From assembly GCA_008828725.1 (NCBI GenBank), contig MEHQ01001485.1:62001-126000 (forward strand): 64,000 nt of DNA, given 5' to 3'. The notes below the pieces were generated by a model. The model saw only the letters and a list, made by a program, of their open reading frames with translations, made no database searches and was not told where the DNA came from. Of the stretch, positions 23,234 to 35,447 are shown piece by piece. Each line of letters starts with the position of its first letter. Within the stretch, counting starts at the first letter, position 1. The DNA is from Saccharina japonica. Taxonomy: Eukaryota; Sar; Phaeophyceae; Laminariales; Laminariaceae. The position numbers were made by a program, and so were the translations under genes.

Positions 23234-24608
23234 CAAGGACTATCATGGGAGTCAACGGGACGGGAATTCCCATAGAGAACGGGACGGGACGGGTATTCCC
23301 GTCCCGTCCCATCATGAAATGTCTCCCGTCCACGACCTCCCGTCCCATCCCATCATGTTTTTCCTACCCATTTCCGTCCCATATGGCCGAAATATTTTCC
23401 TCCCGTCCTCCCGTCCCCACCTTGCTTCCCATCCCATCGTCGGATACTTTCTCCCGTCCCATCTCTTCCCATCCCGTTGGCAGGATACTTTCTCCCGTCC
23501 CATCACTTCCCATCCCGTTGGCAGGATAACTTATACCGTCCCACTTGCTTCCCGTCCCGCTATCCCCGTACTCCCGTTCCCATGACCATTGTGGACATGC
23601 TGCTCCCATTGTCAGTTCCCATCTTCCTCCCATTTGCGCTTCCCACTCAACCTCCCAAATCTCCCATTTGCACTTCCCACTTATCTCAGTTTCAGTAGAA
23701 GTTGTGTTTCATATTTATTAATATTATATGTGAATCTTGGATTTAATTCTTTATTGTTGTGGTACGCTGTCAGCTCTCCATTTTTTTTTTTTTTTTTTCA
23801 CTTTTGGAGAGAGACGCACCACACACGCACCACACACGCACCACACACACGTTCCTCATGGCGAAATCGGCCGGTGGTGGCTCGGCTTCTGAGCCTCCGG
23901 CACAGCCAAGTCAGTCATTTGCATCAGTGGTACTCCCGTGAATAAGATGGGTGCAGGCGTTGGGAGAAACAAGCAGACGTCAGGGATTTGGAAGTATTGC
24001 GTGGAGTTCGAGCCAGCTGTGAACAAGAAGAACGTGAAGTGCATGGTGAAACGAAAGCTGCCCGCGTCGAGGCTTGGGGGAGGCGGGGTGTACGTCCCGT
24101 TGAGCATTTATGTCCCGTTGACAACGTCCCACATATCCTCAGTGGGCTTCCCGTCGTCTTTCCCATCGACACTGCCAATTTTCCCATTGCCTTTCCCGTT
24201 GTCTTTCCCATTGACAATGACAATTTTCCCATTGTTTCCCGTCCCACTATAAAACGTGATAGTCCCATCCCATCCCGTCTGAAAGATCGGAGCCATATTC
24301 GATTCCCGTCCCGTCCCCATCAATAAAAAACTCCCAGCTTCCCGTCCCGTTCCCGTCCCGTCTCGAAAGCATGTGGACATTTCCCGTCCCGTTCCCGTCC
24401 CGTCTAGAAAGCATGGGACATTTCCCATCCCGTTCCCGTCCCGTCTAGACGCAAATAGTCCCGTCCCATCCCGTCACAACGGGAGCAGAAAAACTGACGA
24501 TGGGATCCCGTCCCGTTGATAACGGGAGCCCAAAAATGTTCCGCCTGCGGCGGGCTAATCACTCCCGTCCCGTCCCACACGGTGCCTGCGGCACCATGAT
24601 AGTCCTTG
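23234..24608. mobile_element. hAT-like element with CCCGTCCCGT arrays
   Basis: A 1375-bp element with perfect 15-bp terminal inverted repeats, CAAGGACTATCATGG and CCATGATAGTCCTTG. A perfect 8-bp target duplication, TAAATTTT, lies at 23226-23233 and 24609-24616. Both arms (about 350 bp on the left, 500 bp on the right) are packed with CCCGTCCC, CCCATCCC and CCCGTTCC motifs. The arms surround a unique core at about 23590-24110 containing a short coding remnant. The 8-bp duplication and CA-starting ends are hAT hallmarks. It cannot encode a full transposase, so it is a deletion derivative or MITE mobilised in trans. Confidence 0.92.
23858..24100 (+). pseudogene. Possible hAT transposase N-terminal remnant (BED-finger-like)
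   Basis: In the core of the hAT-like element an ATG at 23858 opens a 27-codon ORF (MAKSAGGGSASEPPAQPSQS and on) closed by a stop. The same frame continues after the stop with a segment around 23975-24050 that reads SGIWKYCVEFEP, then NKKNVKCMVKRK. The W..(Y/F)C....KVKC layout resembles the start of the BED-type zinc finger at the N-terminus of hAT transposases. The rest of the transposase is absent and the frame enters the motif array after about 24100. A short intron across the stop is possible but unproven. Confidence 0.35.
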
Positions 24609-24621
24609 TAAATTTTGAGAG

Positions 24622-24801
24622 ATGGCATTGTTCGATGAAGCCTGGGTGGCATGTGATGTCGGGGCGTTCCGACTTTCTCCCAGGTCCGACCACGTAGCGT
24701 CTCGCGCAGGGCTCTACAATGACTACGCCGGCCTGGTAGCCTACTCCCCCGACGGGCCGCATGTCAGAGAACACGTACCGGAGACGAACACGCGAATATA
24801 A
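24622..24801 (+). CDS. Small ORF, unknown protein of 59 residues
   Basis: It starts six bases after the right target duplication of the hAT-like element and ends with TAA. The protein begins MALFDEAWVACDVGAF and ends VPETNTRI. It lacks the low-complexity bias of neighbouring ORFs and looks more coding-like than they do. An in-frame TGA (shared with the TSD flank) lies just upstream. It could be a small gene or a single exon of an unrecognised gene. No domain was recognised. Confidence 0.3.
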   Translation: MALFDEAWVACDVGAFRLSPRSDHVASRAGLYNDYAGLVAYSPDGPHVREHVPETNTRI

Positions 24802-25350
24802 ATGCCGTGTCTGTAGAATATGCACTAAACCGTTCACAGGGCACGATTCTTGGTAGATCTCGCCGTCGATCCGGACGCCAAGGCCTTACGCATGCGCCTC
24901 GGCGCCGAGCGGGCAGATACGCGACGCCGGCCGTTGTAAGCGATCCGGAGCCACGCCTCAGCGAAAAAAACGTGCGGAGAGGCGGTCAGAGGCGGGAGGT
25001 ATCCGCAGACGAAAGGATGGCCGTATGTGAGATAATAACTACAGTGACTTGTCAAACAACAATTACTAATAACTTACCCGGGTTACCAGCACCAACGACA
25101 ACAGCAACAACAACAGCATCAGCGGGGTGGCGGGGACGCGTGTCTTCAAGGCACGTGTCGCCGTCGGGAGCTCAGGCTAGGGCGGCCGTCGAGAATGGGG
25201 GGAAAACAACAACGACGAAGGGGTAGAAATACATCGGGAATTGACACGTACTACGTACGTACGTGCACTGATTGGGTAATAGAGGCGTCGGGGCGCAGAG
25301 GAAAGGCAAAGCACCAACGGACCAAGCGCCCGGTGCACGGCTAGGTACGC
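24802..25350. other. Intergenic, Arg/Thr-rich ORF only
   Basis: A 139-codon ORF at 24807-25226 is Arg-rich and then Thr/Ala-rich (ACAACA-type sequence at 25090-25120). It matches nothing I know and has no splice support. TACGTACGTACGT lies at 25249-25265. Confidence 0.35.
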
Positions 25351-25797
25351 GGCCCCGACGCGAGCACCCGATCGTGCATCAGGTCGCGAATCTTGAGGGG
25401 ATCCAAAGCAATCAGAGAGAGGGGGGACGGGGAGGAGAGCGGGTGTAAGCGTGCTCAAAAAAAAAAGGCGGAGAAACCTCCCGGCAAGGAGCAACGAGAG
25501 GACGTGGGACGGGGGGTTGCGAGGTGTGTGCGACGAGCGGGTGGCTTCAGCGAGTGGGAGCGGCTCTGCTGTGAGGCCCCGGCGCGAGCACCCGATCGTG
25601 CATCAGGTCGCGAATCTTGAGGGGATCCAAAGCAACCACAAAAAGGGGGGACGGGGAGGAGAGCGGGTGTAATAAGCGTGCAAAAACAAAAAAACGGAGG
25701 AACCTCCCGGCATGGAGCAACGAGGACGTGGGACGGGGGGTTGCGGGGTGTGTGCGTCGAGGGGGTGGCTTCAGCGAGTAAGAGCGGCTCTGTTGTG
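25351..25797. repeat. Tandem duplication with 224-bp period
   Basis: Two consecutive copies begin GGCCCCGACGCGAGCACCCG (25351) and GGCCCCGGCGCGAGCACCCG (25575). Both run through CATCAGGTCGCGAATCTTGA, GGGGATCCAAAGCAA, an A-rich run, GAACGTGGGACGGGGGGTTG-like sequence and GTGGCTTCAGCGAG. A few substitutions and small length differences separate them. No gene is evident. Confidence 0.8.
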
Positions 25798-25799
25798 TG

Positions 25800-26739
25800 G
25801 AACGAAGCAGGAGGGAAGGAGGACTGGCTGCTCCAAGTGGGTGGACGGAGAAGAGAGATGGAGAACGGGTGGGAGCTGGCTAGTAGGTGTTTTTGTTCGC
25901 AGGAAGCAGGAAGAGGTACGAGAGTTGGTATTTTTTCTGCACTTTGTTGCTGCGGGCGTAGGTTCAGCCCTCGTTCTATATCGAAGTAGTTTCAGCGAGG
26001 GGTCGATTGGTTCACCCAGCGCATCACACTCGACAAGTAGTAGAGCCTTTTTTGCTTGTGCATTGCGCCTCATCTTCCTTCGTTGTGGCTGTCTAGACAC
26101 CACTGCACTCTGCTGTGCTGGCTGTGATCACACAATTCCCCCTGTCTGTGCAGACGGACTACTGCTGCTGCTGCTGCTGTAGCTGTCGTCGTACTGCTGT
26201 AACACGGTACACGAGGCGGAAGTCGAACTAAGGAACAAAAAATCAATAAACAAACAAAAAAGGGCGAAAACAGTTGAAAACAGTAGTGTTCGTACAGCAG
26301 TAGGTACCGGGTACCTGGTATCATATTAATAGGCCCTTGCCTTGAAATTTAGGACGGACGTGGCTCTGCAACACTGACTGTTCTTTCTGTTACCAGTGTT
26401 GGCACAACGGCCAAGGGAAAGGGTGTGCTGAGTGCTGGGGCAGACAACCGTCGTTCAAATTTTCTGTGCGCGACATCTTTCGACGAACTTTCTTGTGACC
26501 ACTGATAGTATACTGCTGTCTGTGTTCGGGATATTTCGGAGAATTCGTTGTTGTTGTTGTTGTTTTCGTTCACAGCAGCAGTACGTAACACCGCAAGTGC
26601 ATATTACAAGAGTAGTAGCCAAGTATTTGCAGGAAGCATGCACCTCATACTCTTACTTCGTGTTATCACGGCATGGGTAACAGTAAGAGCGACCCAAGCA
26701 GAAACGAGGGGTGTCGTGGCTTATAGAAAGTAGCCTGTT
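25800..26739. other. Intergenic, no gene recognised
   Basis: CTG (26158-26178) and GTT (26541-26560) microsatellites and several ORFs of 70-156 codons, none with recognisable motifs. Confidence 0.4.
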
Positions 26740-28860
26740 GAAGGGGAATGAATCGAGGAGGAGGTAAGGCTACAGAGAGAGCGAGGGGCAAGTGACTCTC
26801 TCCTAGGTACTACCGATTACAGTGTAGACCAGCAACACCGCACGACCTTCTGCGCGTTGAAACATGCGCGTAGCAGTTATAAACCAACCTTTTTATGGAC
26901 AGCGGGTTTTTGGTAGATGCCTGCTTCGAGAGTACTTGGGAAGGAGGACTGGGCCCTTGCGGTTGGAGGTGGCGGGTCAGGGGTACGGGAAGTAGTGGCA
27001 GTGGTAGCATGTGGGGGGAAGGTTGGAACAGTAGAAGAGCTACAGAGAGAGCGAGACGGCAGGGACTCTTTTCTAGGTACTACCGATTACAGTGTAGACC
27101 AGCAACACCGCACGACCTTCTGCGCGTCGAAACATGCGCGTAGCAGTTATAAACCACCATTGTTTTGGACAGCGGGTTTTTGGTGCATGCTTTTCGGGAG
27201 TCTTGGGAAGGAGGACTGGGCCCTTGGGTTGGAGTGGCAGGTCAGGGTACGGGAAGTAGTCAGTGGTAGCATGTGGGGGGAAGGGTTGGAGAAGGTAGAA
27301 GAGCTACAGAGAGAGCGAGACGGCGGGACTGTCTCCTAGGTACTACCGATTACAGTGTAACCACAACACCGCACGACCTTCTGCGCGTTGAAAAATGCGC
27401 GTAGCAGTTATAAACCACCATTTTTATGGACAGCGGGTTTTTGGTAGATGCTTTTCGGGAGTCTTGGGAAGGAGGACTGGGCCCTTGCGGTTGGAGTGGC
27501 AGGGCAGGGGTACGGGAAGTAGGCCGAGTTGTAGCATGTGGGGGGAAGGGTTGGAGGAGGTAAGGCTACAGAAAGAGCGAGAGCGGAAGGACTCTCTCCT
27601 AGGTACTACCGATTACAGTGTAGACCAGCAACACCGCACGACCTTCTGCGCGTTGAAACATGCGCGTAGCAGTTATAAACCAACCATTTTTATGGACAGC
27701 GGGTTTTTGGTAGATGCCTCTTCGGGAGTACTTGGGAAGGAGGACTGGGCCCTTGCGGTTGGAGGTGGCGGGTCAGGGGTACGGGAAGTAGGGCAGTGGT
27801 AGCATGTGGGGGGAAAGGTTGGAACAGTAGAAGAGCTACAGAGAGAGCGAGACGGCAGGGACTCTTTCTAGGTACTACTGATTACAGTGTAGACCAGCAA
27901 CACCGCACGGCCTTCTGCGCGTTGAAACATGCGCGCAGGAGTTATCAACGAATCATTTTTATGGACAGCGGGTTTTTGGTAGATGGTTCTCCGGGAGTGC
28001 TTGGGAAGGAGGGCTGGGCCCTTGCGGTTGGAGGTGGCAGGGTCAGGGGTACAGGAAGTAGTGGCAGTGGTAGCATGTGGGGGGAAGGGTTGGAACAGGT
28101 AGAAGAGCTACAGGAGAGCGAGATGGCAGGGACTGTCTCCTAGTACTACCGATTACAGTGTAGACAGCAACACCGCACGGCCTTCTGCGCGTTGAAACAT
28201 GCGCGCAGCAGTTAAAACCAACCATTTTTATGGACAGCGGGTTTTGGTAGACGCTTCTTCGGGAGTACTTGGGAAGGAGGACTGGGCCCTTGCGGTTGGA
28301 GGTGGCAGAGGAAGCAGCAGAAGTGGTAGTATGGTGGGAGAGGGGTTGGTGAAGAAGGTGGAAGAGCCACAGATAGAGCGAGACGGCAGGGGCTGTCTCT
28401 TAGGTACTATCGATTACAGTGTAGACCAGCAACACCGCACGGCCTTCTGCGCGTTGAAACATGTGCGCAGCAGTTACAAACCAACCATTTTTATGGACAG
28501 CGGGTTTTTGGTAGATGCTTCCTCGGGAGTACTTGGGGGGGAGGACAGGGCCATTGAGGTTGGGGGTGGCAGGGTCAGGGGTACGGAAAGTAGTAGTAGT
28601 AGTAGTTGTTGTTGTTGTAGTAGTATTTGGAAGGAAGGGTTGGAGAAGGTAGAAGAGTTACAGAGACAGCAAGACGGCAGATACTCTCTCCTAGGTACTA
28701 CCGATTACAGTGTGGACCAGCAACACCGCACGGCCTTCTGCGCGTTGAAACATGCGCGTAGCAGTTATAAACCAGCCATTTATGGACAGCGGGTCTTCGG
28801 TAAATGCTTGTTCGGGAGTGCATGGGGGGGGGGTTGGTCGTTTTGTGGTGGATGAGATAG
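26740..28860 (+). repeat. Tandem array, about eight units of 261-288 bp
   Basis: The landmark GGACAGCGGGTTTT recurs near 26897, 27167, 27428, 27694, 27963, 28232, 28495 and 28783, giving a period close to 266 bp. Each unit carries, in order, GAGCTACAGAGAGAGCGAGA, CTAGGTACTACCGATTACAG, AGCAACACCGCACG, TTGAAACATGCGCG, TATAAACCAACC, GGACAGCGGGTTTTTGGTAG, CTTGGGAAGGAGGACTGGGC and GTAGCATGTGGGGGGAAGG. Units are very similar, so the array is young or homogenised. ORFs of up to 218 codons cross it because units lack stops in one frame, but the frame shifts between units. Confidence 0.9.
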
Positions 28861-28864
28861 AAGG

Positions 28865-31589
28865 ACGTTGGATGTGGTAGCCTTCTATTTGCGTCTTGTC
28901 GGTTTTGATTTGTCGCATGATACTGCTACGCTTTTGATCTGGAGAGTTCTTCACTTTCTGTTCCCTGAGTCTTTTTTGGAACAACACTACACATTGTCGG
29001 ATGGCAAGCATAATAATAACTACAGTAGATATCTTCATTATACCTCAGGTGACATGTTCATCTTGCATGTGGTACATTTTGCGTGCATATGCCAAGTCCA
29101 CGATTGTTTCGCTGAACACCGAATCTCTTGGCATTATCAACTCGGTTCTTGCACCACATCGTAGGCCTCTTCTGCCCCTTGCCTTTCGCAAGCGTAGCGG
29201 GCGGCGTTAGCCGCCAGCGGAACGCAGCCCTTGTATGTTATTCACACATCTGTACCTGGTTCGGCATTTAGCCGTGTGTGCCTAGTATGTATATATGGGG
29301 TAGAGCTGTACCAACAATGGTCGGGTGAGCAAACGTACGGTCGACCGACGAGCGAACTATCGATCGACGGCAGCGAGGCACCTGTACCTACCTGTGTGCG
29401 TACAAACATCTAAAAAATAGGGAGCGATGTCTCTCGTGCGAATGGAAACATCAAAATCGTCTTTGCTTCAGATCGGATTTCACTCGTAAACCATTCCAGC
29501 GGCCGCACGATCGGTTTCTGGCCCGCTAATGTCGAGGGTCGCGTTCCTCAGCCTTCGCCCTTCCTATTCCCGATAGTGCACTCTTGGGTCGCGCGCCACC
29601 GCCGAGCGCGTCGACCTCGAACGGGGCGATTCTTGCGGAGATGCAGAGTCGTTGAGGTTATTTTTCTATAAAGAAATGTTGTGGTTCTCGCCGCGCTGGA
29701 GACAGTGGTTTTGTGCTGCTGCTGCTGCTGCTTTTCTGCTGCTGGGTATCTACGCTATCTACCTGGTGTTCCTGGGTGTTGGGGAAAATAATTTGACACT
29801 TTTTATTTAGTTTTTGTTTTCCATCCCACTCATGATCTTCGCACTTCTGTCGTTCTTCCTCCCTAGTTGTAACTCAGATCCGGGGTCACAAAGCAGGCTC
29901 CTCTCCCTCCTCCCCCACTACGGTTCTTGCCTCGATTTTTATCGCGCAGAGGGTCCAGCCTTCCCAGCGCTCGTCGATCTTCATCGAATTTTGCAAAATC
30001 ACGCTCTGGTGCTTTCCACTAGTCAAGATATTTGTTTTTGAGAAAAAGTCTCTACGAGCATGCACTCGGGGGGGCTCGAACTAACGATCTCGACGCTAAC
30101 ATGCTTCGTGGTTACCTGCTAGCTCACCGGGGCGACCGGCACATTGAAACACAAGAACACTCAAAACCTCAAACTTAAAACGATCTCCGAATTACGGCAA
30201 CGGTCGATTTTTTCGTCTCGGGGTCGTCTGTGAGGCGGCGGTGCTGTTCTACTTCTACTGCTGCTACTCCGCTACTGCTGTGTTATAGTGTCATCGTGGT
30301 CATGGCGAACAACCCCAGACGAGGCACCCCAATGTTGACGAGCCCCTATTACCGACTTCAATGGTGACTTCTGGTAGAAGTACCGGGTTCTTCAGCATGT
30401 CGCGGCCAGATGTCGCCAGCGTTGTTTCTGGGTTAGCTCATCTAGATGTCATAGGTCGGGGAAAATGCCGTACCTAGCTCAGCACATTACAACAACGGAT
30501 CTACTACATGTTGCTCTCTGGGAAAGGCCTGCAAGGACGGAGGCCTACGATACTGAGACGCGGGAGACGGAGGCATGGACACCAAGAGTCGCTTCCGTAC
30601 AACCTCATCGTGATTGGTAACGCCTAGGGAACAGCTCAGCAGCAAGTAACCTGATCTACCGTCGAAAATCCACCCTCAATAACCCTTTACCAATCGCAAA
30701 AAGTCCTAAAGATTACCCCGGATAAGTCAGCATCAAAACAAAAGGCTGTAATATATGTCCAATCTAGCTTAGTGTATTCTTTACTTCTTGCACTGAGCTA
30801 GTGTTGAGTTTGGAAAGGCGCTCGAAGCAGTCTCTCGTCCGCAGAGGTTCAAATTTCAGGAAAATCAAAAACAGCAATAGGTGCGAAAAAACACAAAATA
30901 TATTTATTAAACACAAAAATCTTAAACCTCGAAACTTGTCTCGACCAATGCAAACGTTTTTGACTAGAAATCGTATAGCTGCTGTAAACCTGACCACACA
31001 TGATGGGTGTTTAACCCATTCAGGCCTGAAAAACTCATCCTACACTATTTCCGAGTAGTGTATCCCTAAATCCCGGGGACCAGTTCTTAAGGGGGTAACA
31101 AAACTAGAGCACTCTTGTGTTAGTTTAGCGAAGGGGCCTCCACGCGTGCCCGGGACCACACGGCACGAGACCAGCAAGTACACCGAGCGACGCTATGAGT
31201 ACTACTGTAGCAATGTCGTCGACATCCCACCATCGACAATAAACAATGTCTATTTCATTCTCGTAAGGTGTTTACTCTAAGGTTATCAACCGCGGCTTCA
31301 AAATTCCGACAAGAAACAGTGAAAGTTGAAATCAAGTTATTTCATGATAATTAAACTAACGCCCATATATTTCTTGGTCCTCATAACTCTAAGATATTCG
31401 CCAGAAATCACGGTTCAACTGTTTTTCATAATAATTGATCTAAGGGATCCTTCGCGGAAAAAAAGGAGTAGGTGAGTCTTTGTAAAAAAAAAAATTTTCT
31501 TCTTTTTTACAGTAGTTCTCCCGGCTGTGATTGGATAAACACATCGCCGAAATTAAATTGTCGTGTGCCGTCGCATTGCGTGGACAATG
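28865..31589. other. Intergenic, no gene recognised
   Basis: Nearly 2.7 kb with few ORFs above 70 codons. A CTG microsatellite lies near 29717-29735. No element ends were found. Confidence 0.4.
30063..30140 (-). pseudogene. tRNA-like sequence (pseudo-tRNA or SINE head)
   Basis: On the minus strand a possible box A (GTGAGCTAGCAGG) is followed by box B (AGTTCGAGCCC) at tRNA-like spacing. The T stem does not pair and the cloverleaf cannot be completed, so I do not call a functional tRNA. Confidence 0.3.
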
Positions 31590-32260
31590 CCACCTACCGT
31601 TTACTACGAGTAGTACCGTCCCGTCCCGCCCATACAACAATTCCCATTGTACTTTACCGTCCCGTCCTGCCGATAATGTATTCCGTCACCGTCCGGTCCC
31701 GTCGACTAAACCTGCCACTATACCCCCCGTCCCGGCGTCAAAAACTTGCCCAACCACCCCGTCCCGCCGTTGCTGTCACTCCTTCCCGTCGATATACCGT
31801 TAATACTGATACTTCTTCTGCCTGTCAAAGATGCCCGGAAGACGGCGCCTTTGACGGAAGGCTGGCTAGACTTAATGTATTCTAAAAGTTATTAGTTTCT
31901 ACGAGATTATCCCGTCACGACAAGAAAAGCAATTGTTTTACTGTCCCGTCTCGCCGATTCAAAACGATGCGCCGTCCCGTCCCGTCGACCAAATAACAAT
32001 ACCGGCTCGTCCCGTCGTGAACACAAACATTCATTGTCTCGATCCGTCATGAAAAAACAATTAGCACTGTACTGTACCGTCCCGTCCTGCCTAGACGGTT
32101 TGCACCAACCGTCCCGTCCCTCCACGGACTGTCCCGTCCAACCAACTACAGTTTTCATTCGTTTACCGTCCCGTCCTCATTTTGTTCCCGCCAAACATGC
32201 CAAACCAGTCCCGTCCCGTCCCGTCTTGAATATTACCGTCATGAAAAGCGTTCAAGGAAC
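31590..32260. repeat. CCGTCCCGTC-rich block, probable second element of the CCCGTCCCGT type
   Basis: About fifteen short CCGTCCCGTCC motifs, spaced by 20-60 bp of T/A-rich or unique sequence (CGATAATGTATTCCG, GTCGACTAAACC and others), fill this 670-bp stretch. The vocabulary is close to that of the hAT-like element at 23.2 kb. No matching terminal repeats or 8-bp duplication were found, so boundaries and class remain open. Confidence 0.55.
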
Positions 32261-33397
32261 AGCAAATGGTGTTGCTTAATTTCGTATTGACATGCTTGAG
32301 GAGGGGACGGGGTTGAGTTTTGCGCAAACTATCTAAACGTTTGCAAACAAATCATGGAGGAAACCACACATGTGAGGTCGATTTTTAATAGAAAAGACAG
32401 CTCAGTTAGGGGCCGGATTGGGCCTTAGCTACGAGTAGTATCTGTGCAGTTTTTTGTTCTTATGAACTGCGTGGCAATGTGGCAAGTTCATTTGCGCCGA
32501 TTCCTTGCATTTCCCCACGTGCTAATTATTAATTCCTCATCGAGTTCGGCACAATGCTCGGCTGTAAACTCCTAATTTTCGCGAAATCCTAGCCTCAAAC
32601 TTCTAACTATCAGATTCTTAGCATCTGTCGTGTACTCTATTCAGGCATGATTGGTGATGGGGATAGGTGTATATAGATGGTATGATAATACAAAAGCTTT
32701 ACGTTGTCAGATGGCAACACATGTAAGGATCATGAAACTAGAAAAAGACGTAAAACAAACAAGTGCAAAAGCCAAAAGTAGATATACCTACAGGAGTCCG
32801 CATGAACGTTAGGCCACTTTTTTTCTTGAAATTTTATTTTAGATCTTTTGTTTTTCGGTGGCAACCAAACAATACCGAAGAGCTCATAGTAAATAATCAT
32901 ATATCCACCAGCTCTACAAGATACGCATAGCTGCTGGTATAGGTCTTCCGTGCTTGCGATGACCGCACTGACATGGAGGTGCTCTCGAGACCACTCCTGG
33001 CTCCGTCGCCATTTTGTGGCGGGAGAAAAGTGCTTCGATCTGGCGGTGAGGCTTGTCGTTTCGAGCTGCATAAACTCTGCAAAGCGTCTGTCCCAGCTGC
33101 GTTCTGCCGGATTTTTTTCAGCACCGCCGTTGGACGTCGCACGCAGCTAAACGTTGGTTGTTGCCCACCCCAAGACCCAAGGGCAACTTTGTCCGTGTTT
33201 TCTTTTATGTTTCGGGGCGTTCATCGAGGAAGGTGTGTCGTAATACGTACTACCAGGTAGTTCCTACCAGACGGGCGTGTAATCGTGGACGATTATGCAA
33301 CTCCATACAAGATATAACCTAACCTGATAGCTTTATCCCCAAAATAAATTACCTAAACGTAACCCACGTGTAGGTTCAGTAAGCTGGTCGAACCTCC
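32261..33397. other. Intergenic, no gene recognised
   Basis: Two overlapping minus-strand ORFs at 32730-33142 and a plus-strand one at 32973-33260 are the longest. No domain and no consistent splice sites were seen. Confidence 0.4.
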
Positions 33398-35447
33398 TTT
33401 CATTCATCTGAAACTCCAAAGACCCGGGCACGCAAGCGGACATTTTCCGGGTCGATACCGCCCCACAAGGTGTGGAAACCCCAACCCAACGGGCTGAATT
33501 TTGTTGCCTGGCTCTCACAGAGCCAGCGTGCGGCGAGAGTTACCCCTCGGGGCAATGTCGAGCTCCGTCTGCACCAGGGGATGATCACGTCCCATCTCCG
33601 GGTCAGAAATCCTTCCATACACCTACCACTCCAAGGACTCAGGGACGCAAACGGACATCCCCCGGGTCGATACCGCCCCAAAAAGTGTGGAAACCCCAAC
33701 CCCACGGGCTGAACTACGGTTGCATGGCCCGCATAGAGCCAGCGTACGACGCGAGTTGCCCGTCGGGGAAACCTCGAAGTCCCACCGCACCCGGGGATGA
33801 TCACGTCTCATCCCCGGGTCGGAACTTCTTCCATACATGTACAACTCCAACGACCCGGGCACGCAAGCGGACATCTCCCGGTCGATACCGCCCCGCAAGG
33901 TGTGGAAACCCCAACCCCACGGGCTAAAGTTTGGTTGCCTGGCTCTCATATAGCCAGCGTGCGGCGAGAGTTGCCCCTCGGGGCAATGTCGAGCTCCGTG
34001 TGCACCCGAGGATGATAACGTCCCATCTCCGGGTCAGAAATCCTTCCATACATGCACCACTCCAAGGAATCAGGGACGCAAACGGACATCCCCCGGGTTG
34101 ATACCGACCCACAAAGTGTGCAAACCCCAACCCCACGGGCTGAACTACGGTTGCCTGGCCCTCATAGAGCCAGCGTACGACGCGAGTTGCCCCTCGGGGC
34201 AATCTCGAAGTCCCACCGCCACCGGGGATGATAACGTCCCATCCCCGGGTCGGAAATCCTTCCATACATGTAAAACTCCAACGATCCGGGCACGCAAGCG
34301 GACATCTCCCGGTCGATACCGCCCCACAAGGTGTGGAAACCCCAACCCCACGAGCTAAAGTTTGGTTGCCTGGCTCTCATAGAACCAGCGTGCGGCGAGA
34401 GTTGCCCCTCGGGGCAATGTCGAGCTCCGTGTGCACCCGGGGATGATAACGTCCCATCTCCGGGTCAGAAATCCTTCCATACATGCACCACTCCAAGGAA
34501 TCAGGGACGCAAACGGCCATCCCCCGGGTTGATACCGACCCACAAAGTGTGGAAACTCAAACCCCTCGGGCTAATCTACCTGTTGCCTGGCCCTCATAGA
34601 GTCGGCGTACGGGGCGAGTTACCCCTCGTGGCAACGTCGAAGTCCCACCGCACCCGGGGATGATAAAGGCTCATCACCGGGTCGAAAATCCTTCCATACA
34701 TCTGAAACTCCAACGATCCGGGCACGCAAGCGGACATCTCCCGGTCGATACCGCCCCACAAGGTGTGGAAATCCCAATCCCACGGACTAAATTTCGGTAG
34801 CCTGGCTCTCATATAGCCAGCGTGCGGCGAGAGTTGCTTCTCGGGGCAACGTCGAGCTCCGTGTGCACCCTGGGATGATAACGTCCCATCTCCGGGTCAG
34901 AAATCCTTCCATACATGCATCACTCCAAGGACTCAGGGACGCAAACGGACATCCCTCGGGTCGATACCGACCCACAAAGTGTGGAAACCCCAACCCCACG
35001 GGCTGAACTACGGTTGCCTGGCCCTCATAGAGCCAGCGTACGACGCGAGTTGCCCCTCGGGGAAACCTCGAAGTCCGACCGCAGCCGGGAATGATATTGT
35101 CTCATCCCCAGGTCCGAAATACTTCCATACATGTACAACTCCAACGACCCAGGGACGCAAACGGACATCCCCCGGGTCGATACCGCCCCACAAAGTGTGG
35201 AAACCCCAACGCCTCGGGCTTGTCTACGGTTGCCTGGCCCTCATAGAACCAGCGTACTGCGCGAGTTGCCCCTCGGGGAAACCTCGAAGTCCCACCGCAC
35301 CCGAGAACGATGACGTCTCATCCCCGGGTCAGAAATTCTTCCATACATGTAAAACTTCAACGACCCAGGGACGCAAACGGACATCCGTCGGGTCGAAACC
35401 GCCCCACAAAGTGTGGAAACTCAAACCCCACGGGCTAATCTACGGTT

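Noticed and set aside
26917-28855. ORFs of 115-218 codons in the 266-bp array
   Set aside because: The reading frame changes between units and the peptides are repeats of the array, not a protein family.
31590-32260. Assigning ends to the CCGTCCCGTC block
   Set aside because: I searched both flanks for inverted ends and equal 8-mers (for example around the GTTCAAGGAAC on the right) and found no pair.
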